From an uncultured Eubacteriales bacterium (GTDB taxonomy: Bacteria; Bacillota_A; Clostridia; Christensenellales; Aristaeellaceae), in assembly GCA_902766515.1 (NCBI GenBank), contig CACXEB010000030.1, positions 1 through 10,547 on the forward strand: a stretch of DNA of 10,547 nucleotides. Direction: 5' to 3'. Below the pieces are notes generated by a model. That model was not told where the DNA came from. It did not search any database and worked only from the letters and a program-made list of their open reading frames with translations. The position numbers and the translations under genes were made by a program. How positions within the stretch are numbered: position 1 is the stretch's first letter; each line of letters opens with the position of its first letter. Of the stretch, positions 1 through 7,261 are shown one piece after another.

Positions 1-275
1 AGCAGCGAAAACGCCTTGCCGTTCGGCATGATGTTGGTGACCATGCGCTCGGTCGGTTCCAGGCCGAGCGCCGCCGCGTGCTCCTGGAAGCGTCGGTTGA
101 GGTCGGCGCCGGTGATCAGGCCCATCCCGGGCAGGTTGGCGATCTTTTCGCTTTTTTCCACCTTGGGGCTCATGGCCCTGGATCCGAACCAGAGGATGGA
201 TTTTTCGTGCAGCTTCAGCGTCAGGGCGGCGGACAGCCCCGCGGGGCCGGTGCCGATAATGGCCGTGTCAAACAT
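1..275 (-). CDS. Thioredoxin-reductase-like FAD/NAD(P)-dependent oxidoreductase (N-terminal part, cut by window edge)
   Basis: Only the first 91 residues are present; the gene continues past the left edge. The protein opens with MFDTAIIGTGPAG, a Rossmann beta-strand plus the GxGPAG dinucleotide-binding loop that holds FAD in thioredoxin-reductase-type flavoproteins. Around residues 46-60 the segment KIANLPGMGLITGADL matches the family's 'NxPG...I.G.eL' region near the flavin. The start at 273-275 is supported by a strong Shine-Dalgarno AAGGAGG at 283-289 (minus strand), seven bases upstream. It lies 28 nt after the U32 gene and is probably the next gene of the same operon. The redox CxxC that would distinguish a true thioredoxin reductase from a related flavoprotein would lie outside the window, so the substrate cannot be assigned. 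It is cytosolic, since no signal peptide is present. Confidence 0.82.
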   Translation of the reverse strand, partial: MFDTAIIGTGPAGLSAALTLKLHEKSILWFGSRAMSPKVEKSEKIANLPGMGLITGADLNRRFQEHAAALGLEPTERMVTNIMPNGKAFSL

Positions 276-303
276 GGGAAAACCTCCTTGAAAAGGTTGA
301 AAA

Positions 304-1545
304 TCAATGCTGTTCCTGGTGGTTGCGGTTGGGGCCGCGGACATAATCGCCGGGCTCCGCGGTAAAACCACAGGGGACGCGCACGGCCTGCCCCGCGACG
401 GACACGGTCGACAAGGCTTCGCCGGTCAGCTCGTCCGTGATGGCGGTCACGGGCAGGAGGCGGACGCCGGCAGGGGTCAGCACTTCCAGCGTGTCGCCGA
501 CATAGAAGCGGTTCTTTACGCGGAGCAGCAGCTGCCCGTTTTCCGCGCCCGCCACGTCGGCGGTGTATTCCATGCTTTGCGTGACGCCGGGCGCGCCGCC
601 GGCCGGCTGCGGCTTCCCGAAGTAGAAGCCGGTGTTGAAGGGGCGGTGGCTCGCTTTCTCCAGCTCGTTCATCAGGCCCGGAAGAGCGGCCCGGTATGCT
701 TCTTCACCCTCTTCCGCCAACAGGTCGAGGGCGCGCCGGTAGCAATAGACGGCATGGCTGACATAGAACGCCGTCTTCATCCGGCCTTCGATTTTGAGCG
801 AGCGGATCCCGGCATCCAGCATCTGCGGCAGGTGGGCGAGCATGCAAAGGTCATAGGCGGAAAAGATGCTGGTGGCCCGGCCGTCCTCCTCGGCGCTGAT
901 GACCTCGCCGGGGCGCTTTTCCTCCACGAGGCGGTACTGCCAGCGGCAGGGCTGGGCGCACGCGCCGCGGTTGCCGCCCCGGCCCGCGAGGTGGTCGGAC
1001 AGCATGCACCGGCCGGAATAGGCCATGCACATGGCGCCGTGCACGAAAGCTTCCAATTCCAGGCTGTCCGGCAGCTGCCTGCGCAGCGCGGCGATACGCT
1101 CCAGGGACAGCTCCCGGCTCAGGACGATGCGGCTCGCCCCCAGGTCGCGGTACAGCAGGGCGGTGGGCGCGTTCATCACGTTGGCCTGGGTGCTGACGTG
1201 CAGCGGCAGCCGGGGGACGCGCGCGCGGATGCGCAGGAACGCGCCCGGATCGGAGACCAGCGCGGCATCCACGCCCATTTCGGCCGCGCGCGCGGCGGTT
1301 TCCGCCAGGTCGTCCAGCTCATCGTCGTAGGGCAGGATGTTCAGGGTCAGGTAAAACCGCGCGCCCGCGTCATGGGCCAGGCGCAGCGCTTCCGGCAGGC
1401 TGTCCCAGGTGAACAGGTCGGCGGACGCCCTGAGCCCGAAGCGCGGCAGCCCGCCGTATACGGCGTCCGCGCCGAAGCGCAGCGCGGCTTTCAGCTGCGC
1501 CATGCCGCCAGCCGGGGCAAGCAGTTCCGGTCTTTGATTATTCAT
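304..1545 (-). CDS. trhP: Peptidase U32 family protein, probable tRNA uridine-34 hydroxylase (TrhP type)
   Basis: A 413-aa protein. The U32 signature is complete at residues 164-183 (E-x-F-x2-G-A-M-C-x4-S-G-R-C-x-L-S). Four cysteines in the pattern C173-x6-C180-x15-C196-x3-C200 match the probable iron-sulfur ligands of this family. LKIEGRMK (250-257) and RPFNTGFYFG (301-310) are further family blocks, followed by a C-terminal beta-barrel-like region. Characterised members, despite the peptidase name, hydroxylate RNA: TrhP makes 5-hydroxyuridine at tRNA position 34 using prephenate, while RlhA acts on 23S rRNA. Linkage to mltG favours TrhP, as in Bacillus yrrL-yrrN/yrrO. The open frame extends upstream to 1827 inside mltG, but the ATG at 1543-1545 is chosen because MNNQRPELLAPAG is the typical family N-terminus and GGAGA precedes it. 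It overlaps the mltG end by 8 nt (ATGAATAA), implying translational coupling. TrhP versus another U32 subfamily is inference. Confidence 0.9.
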   Translation of the reverse strand: MNNQRPELLAPAGGMAQLKAALRFGADAVYGGLPRFGLRASADLFTWDSLPEALRLAHDAGARFYLTLNILPYDDELDDLAETAARAAEMGVDAALVSDPGAFLRIRARVPRLPLHVSTQANVMNAPTALLYRDLGASRIVLSRELSLERIAALRRQLPDSLELEAFVHGAMCMAYSGRCMLSDHLAGRGGNRGACAQPCRWQYRLVEEKRPGEVISAEEDGRATSIFSAYDLCMLAHLPQMLDAGIRSLKIEGRMKTAFYVSHAVYCYRRALDLLAEEGEEAYRAALPGLMNELEKASHRPFNTGFYFGKPQPAGGAPGVTQSMEYTADVAGAENGQLLLRVKNRFYVGDTLEVLTPAGVRLLPVTAITDELTGEALSTVSVAGQAVRVPCGFTAEPGDYVRGPNRNHQEQH

Positions 1546-2767
1546 CGGTTTCTCCCGCGCCGCGGTGCGCCGCGTCCCAGGCCTCCCAGAGGGGGCGGTA
1601 TTGCGCGACGGCCGCCTCATGCTCGGCCAGGGTGCGGCTGAAGTACAGCTGTCCGCTCTCCGGCTCGCGCGTGCAGAAATAGTAGTACTGCTGGCCGGCG
1701 ACCATAAAGGCCTCGTCCGGGTACAGCGCCGCGTAGATCGCCTGGGGCGACGGGCAGCAGATGGGACCGGCCGGCAGGCCGTCGCGCAGGTAGGTGTTGT
1801 AGGGGGAGGAGACCGCCGTGTCTTCACCGGTCAGGGCCAGGCGGCTGATGCCCGTCAGGTACTTGACCGTTGCGTCGCTCTGCAGCCGCATGCCGGCCCG
1901 CAGCCGGTTGTAGAAGATGGCCGCGACGCGCGCGAAATCGCCCGCGCCGGCCTCCTTCTCGATCACGGACGCCATGATGATGATGTCGTCCATCGTATAG
2001 CGGGTCTTCCAGCGGCTGTTCAGCGCGTCCAGGCGGTCAAAATACGCGCTGGTGAAGACGGTGCCCGTCTGGCTGAGCAGCTTGCGGATGATATCGTCCG
2101 CGGTCGCGCTGGTGTAGATCTCGTAGGTGTCCGGCGCCAGGTAGCCTTCCAGCGGGTAGCTACGGCGGGCGGCGCTGCCGTCCGCCAGGATGTCGTGGAT
2201 ATAGTAATAGCTGTCATATCCCTCGACGGACTGGCACAGGGTCAGGAAATCGCTTTCTTCCTTGAGGACGCGCTGCTGGGTCAGGTACCGGGCGATGTCC
2301 GGCACCGTCCAGCCCGGGACGATCGTGATATTGCGCACGAGCGGTTTGCCGTCACCGGAGATCAGCGTGCCGATGATCTCGGGCAGGTCCATGCCGCGGT
2401 TCAGGGTATAGTCGCCCGCCTGGATCTTCTGGCTGTAGCCCAGCAGGTCGGCGTAATAGCGGAAGACGGACCGGCTGCGGATCAGCTGCTGCTCCTCCAG
2501 GTTGGCGGCCACCCGCGTCAGGCTGGTACCGGAGGCGACCGTAAACGCGACGGGTGTGGTATCCTTCGGGTCCACCGCGTCAAAATATTGGCTGCGGACC
2601 AGCCGGACGGCGCTGGTGATCAGCCCGAAGACCACCAAAAAAGCGCACAGCAGAATCAGTGCCTGACGCAGGACAGACCAGATTCCGCTGTACCAGTAAG
2701 GGCCGTAAGCGCGCTCCTGATGTTGCTGGCGGCGCGTGTAGAAGGGCTTTTCGTCGGATGGTTTCAT
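1538..2767 (-). CDS. mltG: Endolytic murein transglycosylase MltG (YceG-like)
   Basis: A 409-aa membrane-anchored enzyme that cuts nascent peptidoglycan glycan strands and so sets strand length. A basic cytoplasmic N-terminus of about 32 residues is followed by one membrane segment (about 33-55) and then the extracellular part. Residues 73-125 look like the LysM-like subdomain (FTVASGTSLTRVAANLEE). The catalytic domain carries LEGYLAPDTYEI (207-218), ASVIEKEAG (266-274) with the expected catalytic glutamate E270, LQSDATVKYL (295-304), and YNTYLRDGLPAGPICCPS (323-340). The last motif has Cys338 where Asn is usual. The length is normal for Gram-positive members, which are longer than E. coli MltG at the N-terminus. 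The start codon overlaps the ylbF-family stop as ATGA (2764-2767) with no clear Shine-Dalgarno, so coupled translation is likely. In Bacillus the homologue is YrrL, also followed by U32 genes. Confidence 0.95.
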   Translation of the reverse strand: MKPSDEKPFYTRRQQHQERAYGPYWYSGIWSVLRQALILLCAFLVVFGLITSAVRLVRSQYFDAVDPKDTTPVAFTVASGTSLTRVAANLEEQQLIRSRSVFRYYADLLGYSQKIQAGDYTLNRGMDLPEIIGTLISGDGKPLVRNITIVPGWTVPDIARYLTQQRVLKEESDFLTLCQSVEGYDSYYYIHDILADGSAARRSYPLEGYLAPDTYEIYTSATADDIIRKLLSQTGTVFTSAYFDRLDALNSRWKTRYTMDDIIIMASVIEKEAGAGDFARVAAIFYNRLRAGMRLQSDATVKYLTGISRLALTGEDTAVSSPYNTYLRDGLPAGPICCPSPQAIYAALYPDEAFMVAGQQYYYFCTREPESGQLYFSRTLAEHEAAVAQYRPLWEAWDAAHRGAGETDE

Positions 2768-3117
2768 AAGGTTGGCATTTCAATCGGCAGCTGGCAGGCC
2801 TCGGACAGGGACGCGAATACGTCCGCCAGCAGTTTGTGCATCCGCACCTTGCTGAGCAGGTATGCGCCGGTCTGCGGCGACAGGGACATCAGCCCGTTCA
2901 GCTGGGTGAAGCGGTCGATGTCGCCCGACCCGGCTTCCTTGCCGGTCAGCGCGTACATCTGGAGCTTGGTCTGCAGGGACTCATATTCCCTGAGCAGCGC
3001 CGCGCTGACGCCGTCTGCGAACACGACGTCGCGGGCGCGGATGAAATCCTGGTACTCCGGCGTCTGCCGGAGGGCTTCGGCCAGGTTGTTTTCAGCGGTC
3101 TGAATATCCATAGGCAT
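2764..3117 (-). CDS. YlbF/YmcA family protein (Com_YlbF domain)
   Basis: A small, alpha-helical, cytosolic protein of 117 aa. The helical pattern (NNLAEALRQTPEYQDFIRAR near residues 9-28, a long charged middle helix, then SPQTGAYLLSKVRMHKLLADVFASL near 79-103) fits the YlbF/YmcA family. In Bacillus subtilis YlbF and YmcA join YaaT in the Y-complex, which redirects RNase Y maturation cleavages and influences Spo0A phosphorylation and competence. The position directly downstream of RNase J (18 nt gap) and upstream of mltG (4-nt overlap) fits an RNA-metabolism link, but whether this copy acts on RNase Y, RNase J or neither is not shown. Two in-frame ATGs are possible (3115-3117 and 3109-3111); neither has a visible Shine-Dalgarno, so reinitiation after RNase J is plausible. 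The family call rests on helix pattern and context, so confidence is lower than for its neighbours. Confidence 0.78.
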   Translation of the reverse strand: MPMDIQTAENNLAEALRQTPEYQDFIRARDVVFADGVSAALLREYESLQTKLQMYALTGKEAGSGDIDRFTQLNGLMSLSPQTGAYLLSKVRMHKLLADVFASLSEACQLPIEMPTL

Positions 3118-3135
3118 ATTGGAGCGCTTCGGGCG

Positions 3136-4800
3136 TCAGCCCAGATCGACGATGATCGGCAGGATCATCGGGTTGCGCTTGATCTTGTCGTAGATGAAAC
3201 GGTGCAGCTCGTCCTTGATGCGGTTTTTGATGATCGGCCAGTCGCTGCCGTCGATGCGGCCGTAGCTCAGGATGATGGCTCGCACGACGTCCTGGATCTG
3301 GTCGATGATGTCCTCGTTCTCGCGGACGTAGACAAAGCCGCGGGAGATCACGTCCGGGCCGGATACCAGCACGCCGCCGGTCCGGTCGAAGGCCATCGCG
3401 ACGATGATGAGGCCTTCCTGGCTCAGGTGCTTGCGGTCGCGCAGCACGACGTTGCCGACGTCGCCGATGCCCAGGCCGTCCACCAGGACCTCGCCGCAGG
3501 TGACCGGCTCGCCCATGGTCAGGGCGTCCTCGCTGACCTCGATCACGCAACCCGGCGCGGGCACGATGATGTTCTGCTGCGGGGTGCCCATGGCTTCCGC
3601 CAGCTCGGCGTGCTGCCAGAGCATGCGGTATTCGCCGTGCACGGGCATGAAATACTTGGGCTTGACCAGCGCGTGCATCAGCTTGATCTCCTCCTGGCAG
3701 GCGTGGCCGGAGACGTGGACCTCCGCCATGGCGTCGTAGATGACGGTGGCGCCGCAGCGGTACAGCTGGTCGATCACGCGGGAGACCAGCTTCTCGTTGC
3801 CGGGGATGGGGGTGGCGGAAATGATGACGCGGTCGGTCGTCTTGATCTGCAGCTTGCGGTGCTCTGCGTAAGCCATGCGGGTCAGGCCGCTCATCGGTTC
3901 GCCCTGGCTGCCGGTGGTCAGGATCAGGATCTGGTTGTCCGGGTAATTGTCGATCTCGTCCATCTCGATCAGCGAGTCGGCCGGAATGACCAGCTCGCCC
4001 AGCTCCATCGCCACCTGGCTGACGTTGACCATCGACCGGCCGACGAAGCAGACCTTGCGCCCGTAGTTCATGCCGCAGTTGACCACCTGCTGGAGGCGGT
4101 TGATGTTGCTGGCGAACATGGCGATGATGACGCGGCCCTCCGCGTCGCGGAACTGCTTGTTGAAGGTGTTGCCGATATTCTTTTCGGACATCGTGTAGCC
4201 CGGCCGCTCGACGTTGGTGCTTTCGCACAGCAGGGCCAGCACGCCTTCCTCGCCCAGCCGCGCCAGGGTGCACAGGTCGGTCACCTGTCCGTCGACGGGG
4301 GTAAAGTCGATCTTGAAGTCGCCGGAATGCACGATCAGGCCCGCCGGGCAGCGGATAGCCAGCGCGCAGGAGCCGGGTATGGAGTGGTTGACGTGGATGT
4401 ATTCCACGGAGAAGGCGCCCAGCTGGATAACGTCGCGGGGCTTGACCGTGTTCAGGGTGATGCCCTGCACATGGTGCTCGCGGAGCTTGGCCTCGATCAG
4501 GGCGAGGGTCAGGCGGGTGCCGTACACGGGCGCCGGCACTTGCGGGAGGACATAGGGGAGGGCGCCGATATGGTCCTCATGGCCGTGGGTGATCACGTAG
4601 CCGCGCACGCGGTCCCGGTTCTCGACCAGCCAGCTCACGTCCGGGATGACCAGGTCGATGCCGAGCATGTCCTCCTTGGGGAAGACCGCACCGCAGTCCA
4701 CGACGATGATGTCGTCTCCGTATTCGATGACGGTGATGTTCTTTCCGACTTCCTCAACGCCGCCCAGCGGGATGATGCGGATTTTCTGGGTCGCTGCCAT
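3136..4800 (-). CDS. rnj: Ribonuclease J (metallo-beta-lactamase / beta-CASP)
   Basis: A 554-aa protein of typical RNase J length. Zinc-binding motifs of the metallo-beta-lactamase core are intact: HGHEDH (72-77), VNHSIPGS with H139, and HSGDFK with D161. The beta-CASP part carries the C-terminal metal and phosphate motifs SGHACQEE (H366) and PVHGEYRML (H388). The C-terminal third (about 450-554) is the RNase J-specific domain for dimerisation. RNase J is a dual 5'-3' exonuclease and endonuclease central to mRNA decay and rRNA 5' maturation in Bacillota. The start at 4798-4800 has AAAGGAAG about seven bases upstream. It is the first gene of its operon, behind a 125-nt leader and an extended -10 promoter. 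Only one copy is in this window, so RNase J1 versus J2 cannot be distinguished; the intact catalytic residues argue for an active, J1-like enzyme. Confidence 0.97.
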   Translation of the reverse strand: MAATQKIRIIPLGGVEEVGKNITVIEYGDDIIVVDCGAVFPKEDMLGIDLVIPDVSWLVENRDRVRGYVITHGHEDHIGALPYVLPQVPAPVYGTRLTLALIEAKLREHHVQGITLNTVKPRDVIQLGAFSVEYIHVNHSIPGSCALAIRCPAGLIVHSGDFKIDFTPVDGQVTDLCTLARLGEEGVLALLCESTNVERPGYTMSEKNIGNTFNKQFRDAEGRVIIAMFASNINRLQQVVNCGMNYGRKVCFVGRSMVNVSQVAMELGELVIPADSLIEMDEIDNYPDNQILILTTGSQGEPMSGLTRMAYAEHRKLQIKTTDRVIISATPIPGNEKLVSRVIDQLYRCGATVIYDAMAEVHVSGHACQEEIKLMHALVKPKYFMPVHGEYRMLWQHAELAEAMGTPQQNIIVPAPGCVIEVSEDALTMGEPVTCGEVLVDGLGIGDVGNVVLRDRKHLSQEGLIIVAMAFDRTGGVLVSGPDVISRGFVYVRENEDIIDQIQDVVRAIILSYGRIDGSDWPIIKNRIKDELHRFIYDKIKRNPMILPIIVDLG

Positions 4801-4896
4801 AAATGCTTCCTTTCTTTCATGGGGTAGGTATGATCAGATCAATATACGATATCAGACGGTTGTTTGGGCCGTTGCAGAAAATATTGATAGCCTGTT

Positions 4897-4921
4897 GACG
4901 TATGCACTGCGACGATACGTC
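4897..4921 (-). promoter_or_regulatory. Stem-loop at the 5' end of the RNase J leader
   Basis: A perfect 7-bp inverted repeat (GACGTAT / ATACGTC, at 4915-4921 and 4897-4903) with an 11-nt loop. It begins only about 3-4 nt after the predicted transcription start of the RNase J operon. As RNA it would form a 5'-terminal hairpin; as DNA it could be an operator just downstream of the promoter. No U-run follows, so it is not an intrinsic terminator. Confidence 0.5.
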
Positions 4922-4930
4922 CTTGAATGA

Positions 4931-4959
4931 ATTATACCATGAAGTTCTGAAAAATTCCA
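4931..4959 (-). promoter_or_regulatory. Promoter of the RNase J operon (extended -10)
   Basis: On the minus strand a perfect TATAAT lies at 4936-4931, preceded by TGG, giving an extended -10 (TGnTATAAT). At 17 bp upstream is only a weak -35 (TGGAAT, 4959-4954), as is common with extended -10 elements. A start of transcription near 4924-4925 would give a leader of about 125 nt before the RNase J ATG. The stretch is much more AT-rich than the flanking genes. Confidence 0.75.
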
Positions 4960-4962
4960 GCC

Positions 4963-4988
4963 CAAAAACGGCCAAAAATCGGCCTTTT
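4963..4988 (-). terminator. Weak intrinsic terminator-like hairpin after rqcH
   Basis: Reading the minus strand, AAAAGGCC and GGCCGTTTTT flank a short loop (GATTTTT). This gives a 4-bp GC stem extended by A-T pairs, followed by a U-run. It starts about 40 nt past the rqcH stop and ends just upstream of the RNase J promoter, where a terminator between operons would be expected. The GC stem is short, so termination would be inefficient and some read-through into RNase J is possible. Confidence 0.45.
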
Positions 4989-5028
4989 CCGCAGGAAATC
5001 GGATTGAAATGTGGCATTATATGGGCAC

Positions 5029-6768
5029 TTATGAGGATGACTGCTCCACGGCGGGCGGCAGGTCGCTTTCGGAGGCGTTGATCAGCAGGGTCCGGTTGTG
5101 CGTGAAGGTCACGTAGCCGGGGGGCGTGCCGCCGGGTTTCTTGACATAGCGCCGGAAGGTGTAGTCCACCGGAACGCCCGCGCCGCGGCCCCTGGAGTAC
5201 CAGGCGGCGATCCGGGCGGCCTCCATCAGCGCGGTGGGGGTCACGGCCTCGTTCCGCAGGCAGAGGATGACGTGGGATCCGGGCATGTCCTTGGCGTGCA
5301 GCCAGAGGTCGTCGCCGTCCGCCTCGCGGGTCAGGCGCTCGTTCTGTACGCTGTTCTTGCCCGCGAGGATCGTGTAGCCCTCGCTGCTCGTAAAGCGCAT
5401 GGGCGCGCTGACCGGGGGCTTCTTCTTCCGCGCGGCGCGCTCGGGCTTCAGCAGCCCCTGGCTGACGAGGGTCTGCCGCACGTCGTGCAGGTCGGCGGGC
5501 GTCTCGCACTGGTCAAGGTCGAACAGGGCCTCCTCCAGCAGGCGGATCTCGGCCAGGCAGAGCTCCTTCTGCTCCGCGGAGGTCTTTCGGGAGGCGAGCG
5601 CCTTCTTGTAGCGCTTGAAGTACCGCTGGGCATTCTGGGCGGGGGAAAGGGTCTCGTCCAGCGGGATTCGCGCGGTATGCCCCGGCTCCTCGTAGAAATT
5701 CGGCACCACCGCCTCCCGCTGGCCCTTGTTCAGCAGGTGCAGCTGCGCGCTCAGCAGCTCGCCGTACAGCCGGTAGCGGTCCGCGTCGGCCGCTTCGGTC
5801 AGCGCGTCCTCCAGCACGGTCAGCTTCTTCTCGTCCCGGTCCAGCGCGTTTTTCAGGGTGCGGCGCAGGGCGGCGGTCTTCTGCTGCATGCGGTCGGCCC
5901 GCTCGCGGAGGCTGTAGAAGCTGCTCATCGCGGCGCTGATGCCCGGGCAGGGCTGCTGCCGGTCGGTGGGCTGGCTCAGGTACGCGAAGGGGAAATAGTC
6001 CACCTTCCGGCCGGCATCATCCACCAGCAGCATGGGCGGCGCGAAACCGGGCAGGCGGGCTGCGAAATCGCAGAGTTTCCGCGCCGCTTCGGGAATGTTG
6101 ATGTCCTCTGTCCGGGCGTCCATCAGGCCGGTGGCCCGGAAAGCCCATTCGCGCGCGCTGATGGGGGACAGCCCCGTCACGCTCTTGAGCAAAGCGGAGG
6201 ACAGGGCACCGCCGGCTTCGGCCAGCCGCCCGGCGAGGGCGTCCGGCTGAAGATCCGCGACCGTCAGCTTGTCCTGGCGGGGCGGCGGATCAAACGGTAG
6301 GCCGGGCAGCATGTGCCTGACCCGGCTCATGTCTGCGCCGACATGGCGGATGCAGTCGATGATCCGCCCGTCCTTCACCAGCGACAGGTTGCTGTGCCGG
6401 CCCATGACCTCCAGCCAGAGCTCGTACAGCCCGGCCTCGCCCAGCTCGTCCCGGCTGGTGACGGCGATCCGCACGGCCCGGTCCCCGAAGGGCTGGGTGA
6501 TGGACTCGATATGGCCGCCGATCAGGTGCTTGCGCATCAGCATGCAGAACATGGGCGCCTGGTCGGGATTGGCGAAAGCCTCGTCCGTGATGTGAAACCG
6601 CGCCATGGCCGGGCTGGCGCTCAGCAGCAGCCGGTCATTGCGGTTGTGGTGCCGGACCAGCAGGACGGCGATGTCCTTTTCCGGCTGGTTGGCGCGGTCG
6701 ATCCGCCCGCCGACCAGGTCCTGGGTCTCCCGGACCACGTAGCTCAGGGTCAAGCCGTCCAGCGGCAT
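5029..6768 (-). CDS. rqcH: RqcH (Rqc2/NFACT family), ribosome quality control factor
   Basis: A 579-aa cytosolic protein. The NFACT-N domain spans about 1-180, with the conserved DR pair at D96-R97 (TQPFGDRAVR), equivalent to D97/R98 of Bacillus RqcH that are needed for tRNA recruitment, and EVMGRHSNLSLV (120-131). A helix-hairpin-helix-like segment (about 180-220) and a long coiled coil (about 285-420, rich in K/E/R) follow. The NFACT-R domain (about 458-565) carries DDLWLHAKDMPGSHVIL (486-502) and the family's 'YV.KP.G..PG.V' block (541-553). RqcH binds stalled 50S-peptidyl-tRNA complexes and adds C-terminal alanine tails that mark the nascent chain for proteolysis; older annotation calls it fibronectin-binding protein. 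The start at 6766-6768 is preceded by AAAGGGATG. The gene lies 25 nt after the yfcE-like gene and is probably the last of its operon. Confidence 0.96.
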   Translation of the reverse strand: MPLDGLTLSYVVRETQDLVGGRIDRANQPEKDIAVLLVRHHNRNDRLLLSASPAMARFHITDEAFANPDQAPMFCMLMRKHLIGGHIESITQPFGDRAVRIAVTSRDELGEAGLYELWLEVMGRHSNLSLVKDGRIIDCIRHVGADMSRVRHMLPGLPFDPPPRQDKLTVADLQPDALAGRLAEAGGALSSALLKSVTGLSPISAREWAFRATGLMDARTEDINIPEAARKLCDFAARLPGFAPPMLLVDDAGRKVDYFPFAYLSQPTDRQQPCPGISAAMSSFYSLRERADRMQQKTAALRRTLKNALDRDEKKLTVLEDALTEAADADRYRLYGELLSAQLHLLNKGQREAVVPNFYEEPGHTARIPLDETLSPAQNAQRYFKRYKKALASRKTSAEQKELCLAEIRLLEEALFDLDQCETPADLHDVRQTLVSQGLLKPERAARKKKPPVSAPMRFTSSEGYTILAGKNSVQNERLTREADGDDLWLHAKDMPGSHVILCLRNEAVTPTALMEAARIAAWYSRGRGAGVPVDYTFRRYVKKPGGTPPGYVTFTHNRTLLINASESDLPPAVEQSSS

Positions 6769-6793
6769 AGCAGGTCATCCCTTTCGATCAGTA

Positions 6794-7261
6794 TCAGGAA
6801 TAGATCCGAGCGTAGAGCGTGCCGTCGTCCAGCACCAGGAGGATCATGAACTGGTGCTCGCACGCCGCGCCGGGATTGAGGAAGAGGATCTTCCCCCGGT
6901 ATTCGTTGCACACCGCGTGGGTGTGGCCGAAGACAACGCAGTCCGCCCCGACCTCCCGGGCGCGGTCCTCCAGCAGGGTCAGGGTGGACTTGACGCTGTA
7001 GCGGTGCCCGTGGCACAGCAGGAAACGCTTGCCGAACAGGTCGAAGGTCAGCTCCTGCGCGGCCGGAAAGATGTCGCAGTTGCCGGTGACCTGGTAGATC
7101 TGGGGGAGGGCGGACTCATACCGGTGCAGGTCGCGGCAGCCGTCGCCCGCGTGAAAGACCGCGTCGATCGGCCCCATGCTTTCCGCCTTCATCAGGATCT
7201 GTTCCAGCGAGTAGCCGTGGGAATCCGAAAGGATCAGGATCCGCTTCAGCACCCGGGGCAT
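6794..7261 (-). CDS. yfcE: YfcE/MJ0936 family metallophosphoesterase
   Basis: A 155-aa protein with the calcineurin-like phosphoesterase motifs in order: DSHG (D13, H15), HAGD (D40), TGNCD (N61), CHGH (H84, H86) and GHTH (113-115), followed by NPGA (129-132). Together these bind a pair of divalent metals. Family members hydrolyse phosphodiesters in vitro; physiological substrates are mostly unknown. The ATG at 7259-7261 overlaps the end of the rph-rdgB fusion by 16 nt and has GGAGGAG 13 nt upstream, inside that gene. A GTG three codons later (7250-7252) would overlap by only 7 nt but sits too far from the Shine-Dalgarno. Gene order rph-rdgB-yfcE matches Bacillus rph-ysnA-ysnB, supporting orthology to YsnB. 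Cytosolic; no signal peptide. Confidence 0.93.
   Translation of the reverse strand: MPRVLKRILILSDSHGYSLEQILMKAESMGPIDAVFHAGDGCRDLHRYESALPQIYQVTGNCDIFPAAQELTFDLFGKRFLLCHGHRYSVKSTLTLLEDRAREVGADCVVFGHTHAVCNEYRGKILFLNPGAACEHQFMILLVLDDGTLYARIYS

Noticed and set aside
307..1641. Long plus-strand open frame opposite the U32 gene
   Set aside because: Same kind of GC-driven shadow; the minus strand carries the complete U32 signature and cysteine set.
1546..1827. 94-codon N-terminal extension of the U32 protein
   Set aside because: It lies wholly inside mltG in another frame, has R/S/T/P-rich low-complexity content, and the family N-terminus begins at the internal ATG.
1565..3103. Plus-strand frame of about 510 codons opposite mltG and ylbF
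   Set aside because: No domain, no promoter or ribosome site, and it covers two well-supported minus-strand genes.
2836..4827. Long plus-strand open frame (about 660 codons) opposite RNase J, ylbF and mltG ends
   Set aside because: It is antisense to genes with intact catalytic motifs, has no recognisable domain, is rich in D/H/V/Q as expected for a reverse-strand shadow of GC-rich codons, and lacks a ribosome site.
4895..4900. Plus-strand TTGACG as a promoter -35 box
   Set aside because: No -10 box at a suitable distance; the nearest ATTATA is more than 30 bp away and there is no plus-strand gene to drive.
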